A DNA stretch of 64,000 bases from Shewanella decolorationis S12 (GCF_000485795.1 NZ_AXZL01000076.1:124001-188000), one strand, 5' to 3'; shown: positions 1-9,328, numbered from the stretch's first letter. Numbers and translations are program-made. Notes: generated by a model not told the origin, from the letters alone.

Positions 1-3000
1 AGCCGCCAACTGGCAGAATTTTCAGCCAAGCTCGATAGCATCAGTCTTCAGCTTGAGCAGCAAGGCAATGGCCCTCTCACCACCGCATCCACCAGCACGA
101 ACGATATCATAGCGCCATACGGCACGACGATTGATCCAAGGGATGAGATCGCCCCGCTGCAATCTGAAGAAATGGCTCCCCATATCCAACCACAAGCGCC
201 CGTGGCAAATCCTTGGCAAGACGATCCTTGGCAGCGCCATGCGAAATCCCCCTCAACAGCCGTAGATTCACCGGTGTATTCGCAGCAGGATGATTTGCAG
301 CAAGATAAGGCCTTTTCTCAGCAAGCCGGACTTGAAGTGGGTGTGCAGGCCGCAAGCCAATTAGAGACCTTATTATCCCAAGGCCTTGCCGCCATCATGG
401 CGCCATTTGCGGCCATCACAGAACAGGTCAAAGGTTTCTATCAACATTATCAAGCCAAGGGCTTAGGCCCAGTGTTTTTAATGACGGTCGCGGGCATCAT
501 CACCCTGACCCTAGGTTTTGGCTACCTACTACAATATTCCATCAACCATTGGTTTTCCGAACTCGGCAAAGCCCTGCTGGGTTTTGGCTGCGCCAATGCG
601 ATTATTGCGGGCGGGATTTTTATCCGCCAAAAAAGGGCGGGCATGGCCGACTTTGGCTCTGGGATTGTCGGATTAGGCCTTATCCTAAACTATCTCTGCG
701 CCTATTTTATTGGCCCCTACTTTGAGATTATCCCCAATAGTGCCAGCTTTATCCTGCTGCTATTGATTACCTTAGCGGGCTATGGCCTCTCGATGCGACT
801 CGATGCCAAGGTCATTGCCGTGATTGCTTTAGTCGGCGGCTCGATGGCACCTATGATGCTGTTATCCCAAAGCTATGCGCCACTTCTGTATATTCCCTAT
901 CTGCTACTGATAGGTGCGGGCGCCCTCGCCCAAAGCCGTAAATTACACTGGCCATTACTGCTGGAAATCACCGCCTTCCTGCATATCGCCTGCATCGAAG
1001 CCTTCAGTTATTTTGTCGATTTACCGCTCACTCAATGGGGCGGCGCAGCGGTGCTAGCCCTAGTGAGCATTAACGCACTGTTTTATCTCTATGGCCTATT
1101 TGGGTTTATCGTTAATTCCTCCACGACTTCACTCAGCCACAGAGCCTTGGTTCTGCCGATTGCTCTGCTGGCCTTTGCTCTCTTCGAAATCACCCAATTT
1201 ACACCATTCGCTGGGGAGATTTTTATCGCCAACGCACTCATCTGTGCGGGCTTATACGTTAAGCTCAAGTCTCGACTCGAGCCGTCCCAGAGCAGTCTCT
1301 TATTAGTTTTTGGCGGTAGTTTTGCCGCCTTTGCCGCCCTTTATCTATTAAGCCATGATTTTCTCGGATTAGTGCTTATCCTCGAAGCATTGCTCCTGCT
1401 GTGGATTGGCCTTAAGGAGAAACTGATTTCGGTACGTGCCGAAGCCTACGTGTTATTGCTGACAGGACTGGCTCTCAATTTATATGCGGTGCTGACAGGT
1501 TTTTCCTTACTCGGACTTGGCGAGCAAACGCCAGTGGCGGCGCTTGGATTTCCGCTGCTCGCGTTAGCCTTAAGCGCGGCGGCCCTGTTATTTGTTATCC
1601 GCCAAATTGGCAATGATGAGTTGCCACTGTCGCGGCTTGAGCGGCAATTGAGTTATTTATTCAAAGAGTTACTCAGCGGCTTTTATGTGGCGACCCTTTT
1701 GCTGGCGGCTTACCTTGTCAGCAGCGATTATTACCTCGCCATCATCCCGCTCGTGAGTCTGTTGCTGTTGTATTTCAGTGGTAAAGACAAGTTGATGGTC
1801 AGCGAGTTTGCCGCTTGGCTCTTGCTGCTGCCACTCCTATTTACCGTGGTCGAAGGCGTGACCCTCACTGGCAGCCTGAGTTTTAGTGCGCAGCCACTGA
1901 TGGCAAAGCTAGCACGCATTGAATTGTTCGCCGCCCTGCTGCTGGCCCACTATTGGTATCGTAAGCATTACCCTAGCTCGCTGTTCGCCCAAGCCGCCAA
2001 GCAGATACAACTCGGCTGTTATCTGCTGCTACCACTAATCTTACTGCCTAAGGTGATGCGCAGTTATTGGGAGTTTACCGCGGTTGCACTCTGGCTTAGC
2101 AGTTTGTTCAGCCTCGCCCTTGCCTATGTTATCAAGCATAAAGCCCTTGAGATTGAAGCCAAGATTTTGACTTGGCTGGCAATACTCACCACCGCCAGCT
2201 TGTGCATATTTGAAGTTTGGCAAGGGCTTATCGCGCTGCTGATAGGTGCTCTAGTCATGGGCTTTGTACTGCTGCGTTATCGCAAGCTTGCCAAGCCTTG
2301 GGTATCACTGCTAACCCTGCAATGGCAACTTAGCCCTTATTATTTCGCGCTGGTACTGGCCGTATTGGTCTATGGATTTAACCGCGTCGATGTAGTGGCA
2401 TGGTCGATGACAGCATTAGCATTGAGCGGCTACTTTGCCCTATTGCTCCAAAGACGCATCAAACATGGCTCAGTGCAAACGGGATTAATGGCGCACTTAG
2501 CCATCGAAATCCAAGCCGCGGTGCGCTCAAGCTACAGTTTGGCCTACGGGCTTTGTCTGGGGCTAGCGCTGCTGCCGATAATGCTGCACTTTGAGATATC
2601 GTTAAGATTGGACTTGAACAACGCCTTACTATTCCTTTGTGAATTGATGGCATTAGCACTGCTCGCACTACTTATCTTACGCCGCGGCGTCGCTATTCGT
2701 TTGCATCAGCGTTTCTTACCGCTGCAGTGGCTCAAATGGGGCTGGCACGGGTTGCTCGTGCTGAGTTATCTCACCTGGAGTTATGCGTTCGATAATATGA
2801 TTGCTGCACCGCTCAGTGCCATTTTGCTCGTTGTCCATGGCAGCGTGTTGATGTTTATCAGCCTAAAACCCCAGCATGGGGATATGATCCGCCTCGCGGC
2901 TGTACTCTTTACCTTAGCCACTCTCAAAGTATTATTGCTGGATATGGCATCCTTCGAGCTAGTGCAGAAGGTTATCGCCTTTATGTTGATTGGGGTGATC

Positions 3001-3063
3001 TTACTGACCGTCTCTTACTTCTATCAAAAGGCGCGCAATCGCTTACCAGAAGCAAACCAATAA
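1..3063 (+). CDS. DUF2339 family polytopic membrane protein (5' partial)
   Basis: The frame is open from the first base, so the gene begins before the window; about 1020 residues are visible. The first 20 or so visible residues are heptad-like (SRQLAEFSAKLDSISLQLEQ), suggesting the end of a coiled coil. A Pro/Gln-rich linker follows to about residue 110. The rest is an almost unbroken series of hydrophobic helices, probably more than 20 membrane segments. This layout (soluble coiled-coil head, very long polytopic membrane region) is typical of DUF2339 proteins, whose function is unknown. An internal ATG at 172 is a possible but unlikely start. A strong terminator follows 20 bp after the stop. 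Confidence 0.8.
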   Translation, partial: SRQLAEFSAKLDSISLQLEQQGNGPLTTASTSTNDIIAPYGTTIDPRDEIAPLQSEEMAPHIQPQAPVANPWQDDPWQRHAKSPSTAVDSPVYSQQDDLQQDKAFSQQAGLEVGVQAASQLETLLSQGLAAIMAPFAAITEQVKGFYQHYQAKGLGPVFLMTVAGIITLTLGFGYLLQYSINHWFSELGKALLGFGCANAIIAGGIFIRQKRAGMADFGSGIVGLGLILNYLCAYFIGPYFEIIPNSASFILLLLITLAGYGLSMRLDAKVIAVIALVGGSMAPMMLLSQSYAPLLYIPYLLLIGAGALAQSRKLHWPLLLEITAFLHIACIEAFSYFVDLPLTQWGGAAVLALVSINALFYLYGLFGFIVNSSTTSLSHRALVLPIALLAFALFEITQFTPFAGEIFIANALICAGLYVKLKSRLEPSQSSLLLVFGGSFAAFAALYLLSHDFLGLVLILEALLLLWIGLKEKLISVRAEAYVLLLTGLALNLYAVLTGFSLLGLGEQTPVAALGFPLLALALSAAALLFVIRQIGNDELPLSRLERQLSYLFKELLSGFYVATLLLAAYLVSSDYYLAIIPLVSLLLLYFSGKDKLMVSEFAAWLLLLPLLFTVVEGVTLTGSLSFSAQPLMAKLARIELFAALLLAHYWYRKHYPSSLFAQAAKQIQLGCYLLLPLILLPKVMRSYWEFTAVALWLSSLFSLALAYVIKHKALEIEAKILTWLAILTTASLCIFEVWQGLIALLIGALVMGFVLLRYRKLAKPWVSLLTLQWQLSPYYFALVLAVLVYGFNRVDVVAWSMTALALSGYFALLLQRRIKHGSVQTGLMAHLAIEIQAAVRSSYSLAYGLCLGLALLPIMLHFEISLRLDLNNALLFLCELMALALLALLILRRGVAIRLHQRFLPLQWLKWGWHGLLVLSYLTWSYAFDNMIAAPLSAILLVVHGSVLMFISLKPQHGDMIRLAAVLFTLATLKVLLLDMASFELVQKVIAFMLIGVILLTVSYFYQKARNRLPEANQ

Positions 3064-3082
3064 GTCGTCAGTTATGCAAAGT

Positions 3083-3110
3083 AAAAGGCCGCTAACATTA
3101 GCGGCCTTTT
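3083..3110 (+). terminator. Rho-independent terminator after the DUF2339 gene
   Basis: A 13-bp perfect stem (AAAAGGCCGCTAA with TAGCGGCCTTTT) around a tiny loop, with T-rich arms, starts 20 bp after the stop codon. It may work in both directions. Confidence 0.85.
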
Positions 3111-3132
3111 CATTCTAATAATCAAGCTACTA

Positions 3133-3411
3133 GGGCGTGTTGACGTTTCAGGGTTATTTTTGCAGCAATTTGGCTGGCTTTTATGCAAGGCAACGTCCGT
3201 GCAGTGTAGTTATTCTACATAAACGGACGATAACGCAGCAGAAACGCCAGCCAAATGCTGCCCGAAGGGTTCGTCTGGCAAGCCCTTGCTCTGACTTTCT
3301 GTCATAAGAACCGCTCGTGATTTGAGTAGAATAAGGACAAATCATTCCTCGTTTCACGAGCGCGTGCTTGCCAGAACGAACAAAATCTAATCTCGAAACG
3401 TCAACACGCCC
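3133..3411. repeat. TA-flanked inverted-repeat element (MITE-like), full copy
   Basis: The element has 17-bp perfect terminal inverted repeats, GGGCGTGTTGACGTTTC at the left and its complement at the right, and is flanked by TA on both sides. It has no plausible gene of its own. The interior carries a second inverted repeat (GGCTGGC and GCCAGCC, about 3172-3256). A shortened and a truncated relative lie at 14140-14187 and 15357-15490. TA flanks and absence of coding capacity fit a non-autonomous element mobilised by an IS630/Tc1-type transposase; that family assignment is inference. Confidence 0.75.
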
Positions 3412-3415
3412 TAAT

Positions 3416-4708
3416 TTAAGCCAGGGCTTTTTCCAGCGCCTGCGCCACATCGGCAATAATATCGTCGATATGCTCAATGCCGACGGAGATTCGAATTAAG
3501 TCCTCAGACACCCCGGCCCTAGCAAGTTCGTTCGCATCCAACTGTCTGTGAGTGGTGCTGGCGGGATGGCAGGCAAGCGATTTGGCATCACCAATGTTCA
3601 CTAAACGTAAAATCATCTGCAGCGCGTCGATAAACTTGCCGCCGGCGATTTTGCCCTCCTCGGGAGTGGCCGCCTTAATCCCAAAGCTGATAATCCCAGA
3701 GGCTTTACCACCAGTGATTTTTTGGCAATTCTCACGGTAAGGACTACTCGGTAAAGCACCGTAATTCACCCAACTGACTGAAGGGTGCAGTATCAAATAT
3801 TCGGCCAAGGCCAAGGCATTCGAACAGTGGCGTTCCATACGGAGACTCAAGGTTTCCAACCCTTGCAGCAGCAAAAATGCACTGTGGGGTGAGAGAGCTG
3901 CCCCAGTATTACGCAGTGGCACCACGCGGCAACGTCCAATAAAGGCCGCGGCACCAAAGGCTTCGGTATACACCACACCATGGTAGGAAGGATCGGCTTG
4001 ATTCAGCAAGGCAAAGCGTTCTTTGTTCGCCACCCAATCGAACTTGCCCGAGTCAATAATCACACCGCCAATCGTCGTTCCATGCCCGCCAATATACTTG
4101 GTCAACGAATGGATAACGATATCGGCGCCATGCTCAAACGGACGACATAAAACAGGGGTAGCGACAGTGTTATCGACAATTAAAGGCACGCCGTGTTTAT
4201 GGGCTATTTCGGCTAAACGCTTAAGATCGACAATATTGCCTGCGGGGTTACCGATGGACTCACAGAATAGCGCCTTGGTCTTGGCATCGATTAAGGCATC
4301 GAGCTCTTCAAAGTCATCGAAGGCAGCCATCCGCACTTCGACTCCTTGGCGCGGCAGCGTATGGGCAAATAAATTATAAGTGCCGCCATAGAGCTGACTG
4401 GTACTGACAATATTGTCCCCCACTTGGGTAAGGGCTTGAATCGCATAGGTAATGGCCGCCATTCCCGAGGCGACTGCGAGTGCGCCTATGCCACCTTCAA
4501 TGGCTGCAAGTCGCTGCTCGAGTACGCTGGTCGTCGGGTTCATAATCCGCGTATAGATATTGCCTGCGACTTTTAAGTCAAATAAATCAGCACCATGCTG
4601 GGTATCATCGAAGGTGTAGGAAGTGGTTTGATAAATAGGTACCGCAGCGGCTTTCGTGGTCGCTTCTGATTCATATCCGTGGTGTAACGCCAGTGATTCA
4701 AGTTTCAT
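3416..4708 (-). CDS. metY: O-acetylhomoserine sulfhydrylase (aminocarboxypropyltransferase)
   Basis: A PLP enzyme of the Cys/Met-metabolism family that makes homocysteine (or methionine) from O-acetylhomoserine and sulfide or methanethiol in the cytoplasm. The 430-residue length fits the OAH sulfhydrylase branch, which is longer than cystathionine gamma-synthase. The PLP-binding lysine is in SLTKYIGGHGTT (Lys204), and the YTRIMNPTT and VASGMAAI motifs are present. I start at the ATG at 4706-4708 because AAGGA lies 7 bases upstream and MKLESLALHHGYESE is the family's usual N-terminus; an upstream in-frame ATG at 4846 would add 46 unrelated residues. A MetJ-like operator lies about 150 bp upstream. 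O-succinylhomoserine specificity cannot be excluded. Confidence 0.92.
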   Translation of the reverse strand: MKLESLALHHGYESEATTKAAAVPIYQTTSYTFDDTQHGADLFDLKVAGNIYTRIMNPTTSVLEQRLAAIEGGIGALAVASGMAAITYAIQALTQVGDNIVSTSQLYGGTYNLFAHTLPRQGVEVRMAAFDDFEELDALIDAKTKALFCESIGNPAGNIVDLKRLAEIAHKHGVPLIVDNTVATPVLCRPFEHGADIVIHSLTKYIGGHGTTIGGVIIDSGKFDWVANKERFALLNQADPSYHGVVYTEAFGAAAFIGRCRVVPLRNTGAALSPHSAFLLLQGLETLSLRMERHCSNALALAEYLILHPSVSWVNYGALPSSPYRENCQKITGGKASGIISFGIKAATPEEGKIAGGKFIDALQMILRLVNIGDAKSLACHPASTTHRQLDANELARAGVSEDLIRISVGIEHIDDIIADVAQALEKALA

Positions 4709-4856
4709 CTTTGTGTCCTTCCCCAATAAATTCCCCAAACAGTTCCCTAAACTGTTCTCAAAACATAGCCACTCCCCAAGGCTAATTGAGGGGAGCGTTA
4801 TGCAAATCGATGCTCTAATCGCACAAGATTTGTGCACTGCATCCAAGCTAGCAGAT

Positions 4857-4872
4857 GGACATCTAGAAGTCT
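4857..4872. promoter_or_regulatory. Probable MetJ operator (two adjacent met boxes)
   Basis: Two adjacent 8-mers, GGACATCT and AGAAGTCT, match the met-box consensus AGACGTCT at 6/8 and 7/8. MetJ binds such tandem 8-mers. The site is about 150 bp upstream of the methionine-pathway gene metY. Confidence 0.6.
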
Positions 4873-4925
4873 AAAGATTTTTGAATTGCTATCGAATTTA
4901 CCACAACAGCCCACACTTTGATGTC

Positions 4926-6338
4926 TCAATTAGGGTGGTGATAAAGGAGCTGCGCGAGCGCTTTTACCGCACGCACTATCTCGGGTGAACAATCATAGGA
5001 GGCATTAATGCGCATAAAATGGCGAAACTCTGCTTGATTACTAAAGAGATTCCCCGGCGCGATACTGATCCCTCGCTCAAGTGCACTATGGTATATCTGC
5101 GTCGCATCCATATGAGCAGGCAACGCCAACCAGAGGAAATAACCGCCCGGTTCAAAGTTCACACTTACAGACTCCGGCAAGTGAGCCCGCAGCAACTGAT
5201 ACATGGCAAATTTGCGCTCCGCTAAGGTGTGACGTAAGCGCTTTAAATGACGCTCATATTGGGGCGACTGAATAAAATCAGCGATGGCCAGTTGCATAGG
5301 CGCACTGGTTGAGAGGGTCGACATTAATTGCAAGCGTTGCAATTGCGGGGCATGGCGCCCCGCAGCGACCCAACCGACTCGATATCCCGCAATCAAAGAT
5401 TTCGAAAAGGAACCACAATGCAGTACGCAGCCTTGAGTGTCTAAGGCTTTAATCGGCCTAGGCGCACTCGACCCGACATAAAGCTCTTGATATACATCAT
5501 CTTCAATCAGACTGACGTTATGCTCACAAAGCAGTTGATAAATAGCCTGTTTTTTCTGTTCCGATAAACTACAGCCTAAGGGGTTTTGATGTAGACTCAT
5601 CAACCAACAAGCTTTGACGGGATAGGTCTTCAGCACTTCAGCTAAAGCCTTAAGATCAATCCCTTCGCGGGGATCCGTCGCGACCGCAATTGCCCTCAGT
5701 TTGAGGCGCTCAATGGCTTGCATCGCGCCATAAAAAGTTGGCGATTCAATCACGACCCAATCCCCCGCCTGAGCCAAGGCCGCTAAGCTCAAGTTCAGCG
5801 CCTCCATCGCCCCCGAGGTAATTAAAATTTCATCGGGCGCCACACTCATACCTAACTTGGCATAACGTTGGGAAATCGCCTTGCGTAACCCAGTATTACC
5901 GGGGGGAAGATTATCGGCCGCAAACGACGGTGACATCTGCCGTGTGACCTTGACTAACGAGCGCGCCAAGGCTTGCTGTGGAAATAAACTGGGATCGGGA
6001 AATGCCGAGCCAAAGGGCACAATCCCCGCCTGTTTCGATGCCTGCAATACGTTAAACACAAACTCGTTAATATCGACCTTATCGGAGAAATAGATCTGCC
6101 GTTGAGTCTCTGGGTAACGAAAGGCTTCGGGCTGAGGCGCCACTATGTAGCCGGATTTTGCCTGCGCCAATATCACGCCTTGGCTTTCGAGCAACTGATA
6201 GGCGTTCAACACTGTCATTAAACTCAGCCCCGAATCCGCCACAGTTTGCCGCAATGAGGGCAATTTATCCCCCGCCTGCCAGACACCTTGAGTAATTCGG
6301 TTTTTGAGATCTTGCGCTAACTGTTGGTACTTAGACAT
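4926..6338 (-). CDS. MocR/PdxR-type GntR regulator with aminotransferase-like domain
   Basis: A two-domain transcription factor of 470 residues. Residues 1-70 form a GntR winged helix (KLPSLRQTVADSGLSLMTV), and residues of about 90-470 form a fold-type I aminotransferase domain. The likely PLP lysine is in CGSFSKSLIAGYRVGW, with the EDDVYQELY and SGAMEALNLSL motifs also present. MocR proteins use PLP or its adducts as effector rather than acting as enzymes. The gene is divergent from the cytochrome bd operon starting at 6484, and two identical 11-mers 30 bp apart lie at its start codon, where a self- and neighbour-regulating operator would be expected. The effector is unknown. Confidence 0.85.
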   Translation of the reverse strand: MSKYQQLAQDLKNRITQGVWQAGDKLPSLRQTVADSGLSLMTVLNAYQLLESQGVILAQAKSGYIVAPQPEAFRYPETQRQIYFSDKVDINEFVFNVLQASKQAGIVPFGSAFPDPSLFPQQALARSLVKVTRQMSPSFAADNLPPGNTGLRKAISQRYAKLGMSVAPDEILITSGAMEALNLSLAALAQAGDWVVIESPTFYGAMQAIERLKLRAIAVATDPREGIDLKALAEVLKTYPVKACWLMSLHQNPLGCSLSEQKKQAIYQLLCEHNVSLIEDDVYQELYVGSSAPRPIKALDTQGCVLHCGSFSKSLIAGYRVGWVAAGRHAPQLQRLQLMSTLSTSAPMQLAIADFIQSPQYERHLKRLRHTLAERKFAMYQLLRAHLPESVSVNFEPGGYFLWLALPAHMDATQIYHSALERGISIAPGNLFSNQAEFRHFMRINASYDCSPEIVRAVKALAQLLYHHPN

Positions 6339-6377
6339 CTGTTATAGATAACTCAGTCAATTCTGTATCTGTTATAG
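6337..6377. promoter_or_regulatory. Direct-repeat operator candidate for the MocR regulator
   Basis: ATCTGTTATAG occurs at 6337-6347 and again at 6367-6377, exactly 30 bp (about three helical turns) apart. The repeats lie in the divergent region between the MocR gene and cioA. MocR dimers commonly bind direct repeats with such spacing. The first copy overlaps the MocR start codon. Confidence 0.5.
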
Positions 6378-6483
6378 CCAGATTACCCCATGGTCTAATA
6401 GTACACAAGCCATCAGCGGCGCGAATCCGAGGCGCTGAGCGACTTGCATTTACACATCCCTTTGCTGCACTCCTGAGGACACT

Positions 6484-7824
6484 ATGTTTGATTTTGATGC
6501 CACCGTACTCGCGAGGATCCAATTCGCTTTTACCGTTTCTTTTCACATTATCTTTCCCGCAATCACTATTGGGTTAGCCACCTATTTAGCGGTGTTAGAA
6601 GGACTCTGGTTGAAGACAAACAATCAGATTTATCAGCAGCTTTATCAATTCTGGGTCAAAATTTTTGCCATTAACTTCGGCATGGGCGTAGTCTCAGGCA
6701 TAGTGATGGCTTACCAATTTGGCACCCACTGGAGTGGTTTTTCGGCCTTTGCGGGCAGCGTAACCGGCCCTCTCCTCACCTATGAAGTGCTGACAGCATT
6801 TTTCCTCGAGGCGGGATTTCTTGGGGTGATGCTTTTTGGGCAAAATAAGGTTGGCAAAAAGCTGCACTTTTTTGCCACTTGTATGGTGGCCACGGGCACT
6901 GTGATTTCAACCTTTTGGATCCTCGCCTCCAATAGCTGGATGCACACACCTCAGGGTTTTGAAATCATTGATAACCGAGTCGTCCCCATCGACTGGTGGC
7001 AAATCGTGTTTAATCCTTCATTTCCCTACCGTTTAACCCATATGACGGTTGCCGCCTTTCTCTCCTCGGCCTTCTTTGTTGGCGCCTCCGCCGCATGGCA
7101 ATTACTGAAAGGAAACGATACTCCCGCGATTCGTAAAATGCTTTCCATGGCCATGTGGATGGCATTGATTGTTGCACCGCTGCAAGCAGTGATTGGTGAC
7201 TTTCACGGGCTAAATACCCTTGAGTATCAACCGGTAAAAATCGCGGCGATGGAAGGTCATTGGCGTAATGAAGGGAATGAGCCCACGCCGCTCATCCTAT
7301 TCGCCATGCCCGATATGGATAAGCAAACCAATCATTTCAGTTTGGAAATTCCGGGATTAGCCAGTCTGATTTTAAAACACGATATAACCAAGCAAGTGCC
7401 AGCACTCACTGAGTTTCCTGCCGAGGATTGGCCCAATGTGCCCTTAGTGTTTTGGAGTTTTAGGGTGATGGTGGGCTTAGGCGTGCTGATGATTTTGGCG
7501 GGCGTCTGGAGCCTCTACCTTAGACGCAAGCAGACGCTATACAGCAATCGCCTGTTCCTGCGCTTGGTACTACTGTTAGGTCCCGCGGGATTAATCGCAA
7601 CCCTCGCGGGCTGGTTTACCACTGAACTTGGCCGCCAACCTTGGGTTATCCAAGGGTTAATGCGCACTCAAGATGCAGTTTCGTCCCACAGTGTGACCCA
7701 TTTAAGCCTCAGCCTGATGATGTTTGTTATCTGTTACTTCGGCATTTTTGGCGTGGGTTATCGCTATATGATGCGGCTCATCAGTAAAGGGCCTGTATCA
7801 CAAGGGATTGAGCACCATGGATAA
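6484..7824 (+). CDS. cioA: Cytochrome bd ubiquinol oxidase subunit I, CIO type
   Basis: Quinol-oxidising, haem-bearing subunit of a bd-type terminal oxidase in the inner membrane. Haem-ligand His21 is in the N-terminal FHIIFPAITIGLATY segment. The conserved FFLEAGFLGVMLFG and the Q-loop GRQPWVIQGLMRTQDAVS are present. The 446-residue length with a short Q-loop, and GRQPW rather than the E. coli GWQPW form, fit the cyanide-insensitive (CIO) subfamily. It is followed by cioB after 55 bp and a 44-residue third gene, so this is a complete operon. The divergent MocR regulator is the obvious candidate controller. Confidence 0.92.
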   Translation: MFDFDATVLARIQFAFTVSFHIIFPAITIGLATYLAVLEGLWLKTNNQIYQQLYQFWVKIFAINFGMGVVSGIVMAYQFGTHWSGFSAFAGSVTGPLLTYEVLTAFFLEAGFLGVMLFGQNKVGKKLHFFATCMVATGTVISTFWILASNSWMHTPQGFEIIDNRVVPIDWWQIVFNPSFPYRLTHMTVAAFLSSAFFVGASAAWQLLKGNDTPAIRKMLSMAMWMALIVAPLQAVIGDFHGLNTLEYQPVKIAAMEGHWRNEGNEPTPLILFAMPDMDKQTNHFSLEIPGLASLILKHDITKQVPALTEFPAEDWPNVPLVFWSFRVMVGLGVLMILAGVWSLYLRRKQTLYSNRLFLRLVLLLGPAGLIATLAGWFTTELGRQPWVIQGLMRTQDAVSSHSVTHLSLSLMMFVICYFGIFGVGYRYMMRLISKGPVSQGIEHHG

Positions 7825-7879
7825 CAAATCCAGTTTTTTAGCATATCAATCAATTAATCAACCCATTTAAAGGCACAAC

Positions 7880-8887
7880 ATGGAATTCGACTTACCCCTG
7901 ATTTGGTTTGGGATCATCATCTTTGCCACACTCATGTACATAGTGATGGATGGCTTCGATCTGGGCATCGGCATCTTATTTCCCTTCATCCACGATGAAG
8001 ACGATAGGGATGTGATGGTTAACACCGTCGCGCCAGTATGGGATGGTAACGAGACTTGGCTGGTACTCGGTGGTGCGAGCCTTCTCGGCGCCTTTCCCCT
8101 CGCCTACGCCATAGTGCTCGAAGCCCTAACCATTCCCTTACTAATTATGCTGCTCGCGTTGATTTTCCGCGGCGTTGCCTTTGAATTTAGGTTTAAATCC
8201 AGCGCAGAGACCAAACCCTTTTGGGATAAAGCCTTTATGTTCGGCTCGATTATTGCCACCTTTGCCCAAGGCGTGGTGCTCGGCGCATTTATCTCGGGCG
8301 TTTCGGTAGATGGACAAAGGTTCAGCGGTAGCAGCTTCGATTGGTTATCGCCCTTCTCACTCTTCTGTGGTTTTGGGCTGATGCTGGCCTACGCGCTGCT
8401 TGGTGCAACTTGGTTAGTAAAGAAATGCACAGGCACACTCAAGACGACCATGCAGCAGCTTGCTAAAGTCCTCGCGATTTGCCTGTTGATGACCATAGGA
8501 ATCGTCAGTTTATGGACGCCCTTCGTACAACCCAATATTGCCCTGCGCTGGTTTAGTCTGCCGAATTTATTCTATTTTGCGCCTGTACCTCTGCTGGTAT
8601 TGCTCTGCACTAAGGCACTTATCCGCGCCTTAAATACTGAGGATGACTACCGCCCCTTCTTGCTGACGCTCGCGTTAATCTTCTTAGGCTTTAGTGGCTT
8701 GGGCATCAGCATCTGGCCACATATTATTCCGCCAACGATCAGCCTATGGCAGGCGGCCGCACCTGAGAGCAGCTTAGGTTTTATGCTTATCGGCGCACTG
8801 ATGATTATCCCCTTGATCTTGGCCTACACCTTTTGGAGCTATTACGTGTTTCGCGGCAAAGTCACCAAGGATGCGGGTTATCACTAA
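7880..8887 (+). CDS. cioB: Cytochrome bd ubiquinol oxidase subunit II, CIO type
   Basis: Structural subunit of the bd oxidase: 335 residues with about eight to nine membrane helices. The N-terminal LPLIWFGIIIFATLMYIVMD-GFDLG segment and VWDGNETWLVLGGASLLGAFPLAY are hallmarks of subunit II. AAAGGCACAACATG provides the ribosome site. It is translated after cioA and before the small subunit gene at 8949. Confidence 0.92.
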   Translation: MEFDLPLIWFGIIIFATLMYIVMDGFDLGIGILFPFIHDEDDRDVMVNTVAPVWDGNETWLVLGGASLLGAFPLAYAIVLEALTIPLLIMLLALIFRGVAFEFRFKSSAETKPFWDKAFMFGSIIATFAQGVVLGAFISGVSVDGQRFSGSSFDWLSPFSLFCGFGLMLAYALLGATWLVKKCTGTLKTTMQQLAKVLAICLLMTIGIVSLWTPFVQPNIALRWFSLPNLFYFAPVPLLVLLCTKALIRALNTEDDYRPFLLTLALIFLGFSGLGISIWPHIIPPTISLWQAAAPESSLGFMLIGALMIIPLILAYTFWSYYVFRGKVTKDAGYH

Positions 8888-8948
8888 AAACGGCTTCATG
8901 CAGCCGATATCGACTCGGCTGCCAGCAACACACTCTTAGGAGATTGCT

Positions 8949-9083
8949 ATGACGACTCAAACTTCATCGCTCCCCAAACGACTCGGCTGGTTACTGCTGA
9001 TTTGGTGTACCAGTGTCAGTTGCTTACTGCTGGTTTCCCTGTGCCTTAAAATCATCCTGCAAGGTGCAGGGCTAACAACTTAA
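8949..9083 (+). CDS. Small third protein of the CIO operon (DUF2474/CydX-like)
   Basis: A 44-residue ORF with ATG at 8949 and TAGGAG six bases upstream, ending at TAA 9081-9083. It has a charged N-terminus (MTTQTSSLPKRLGWLLLIW) and a single membrane helix. Position, size and topology match the small DUF2474 or CydX-type proteins that end bd-oxidase operons and stabilise the oxidase. It is 61 bp after cioB. The assignment to DUF2474 is by recall of the K-R-L-x-W pattern before the helix. Confidence 0.8.
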   Translation: MTTQTSSLPKRLGWLLLIWCTSVSCLLLVSLCLKIILQGAGLTT

Positions 9084-9267
9084 CGGTTTAACATTCAGCC
9101 AAGTAAATCAATTTATGCGCTCATAATTGTCTAAAAATATCGTCTATTATTAAGAGAATATTTTTATTTAATAGGAAAACGTCATTCCTGAAATAAAGGG
9201 CCTAGCGTCAAAACATGGCTTGCTTTATTTTTTCAGTTAGCCTATGGTATGGACAGTTTATTAGTCA

Positions 9268-9295
9268 TTAATCATCAAACCCATTAGATGATTAA
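9268..9295 (+). terminator. Hairpin downstream of the CIO operon
   Basis: TTAATCATC and GATGATTAA form a 9-bp AT-rich stem about 185 bp after the last cio gene, followed by TTTATCCTTAATTT. It is a weak terminator candidate. Confidence 0.35.
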
Positions 9296-9328
9296 TTTAT
9301 CCTTAATTTGATATGGAGATGTAGCAAT

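Noticed and set aside
3181..3477. 98-codon reverse ORF overlapping the TA-flanked element
   Set aside because: It spans the non-coding repeat and the end of metY in another frame; not protein-like.
4709..4846. 46-residue N-terminal extension of O-acetylhomoserine sulfhydrylase
   Set aside because: Unlike any family N-terminus, and the ATG at 4708 has a good ribosome site.
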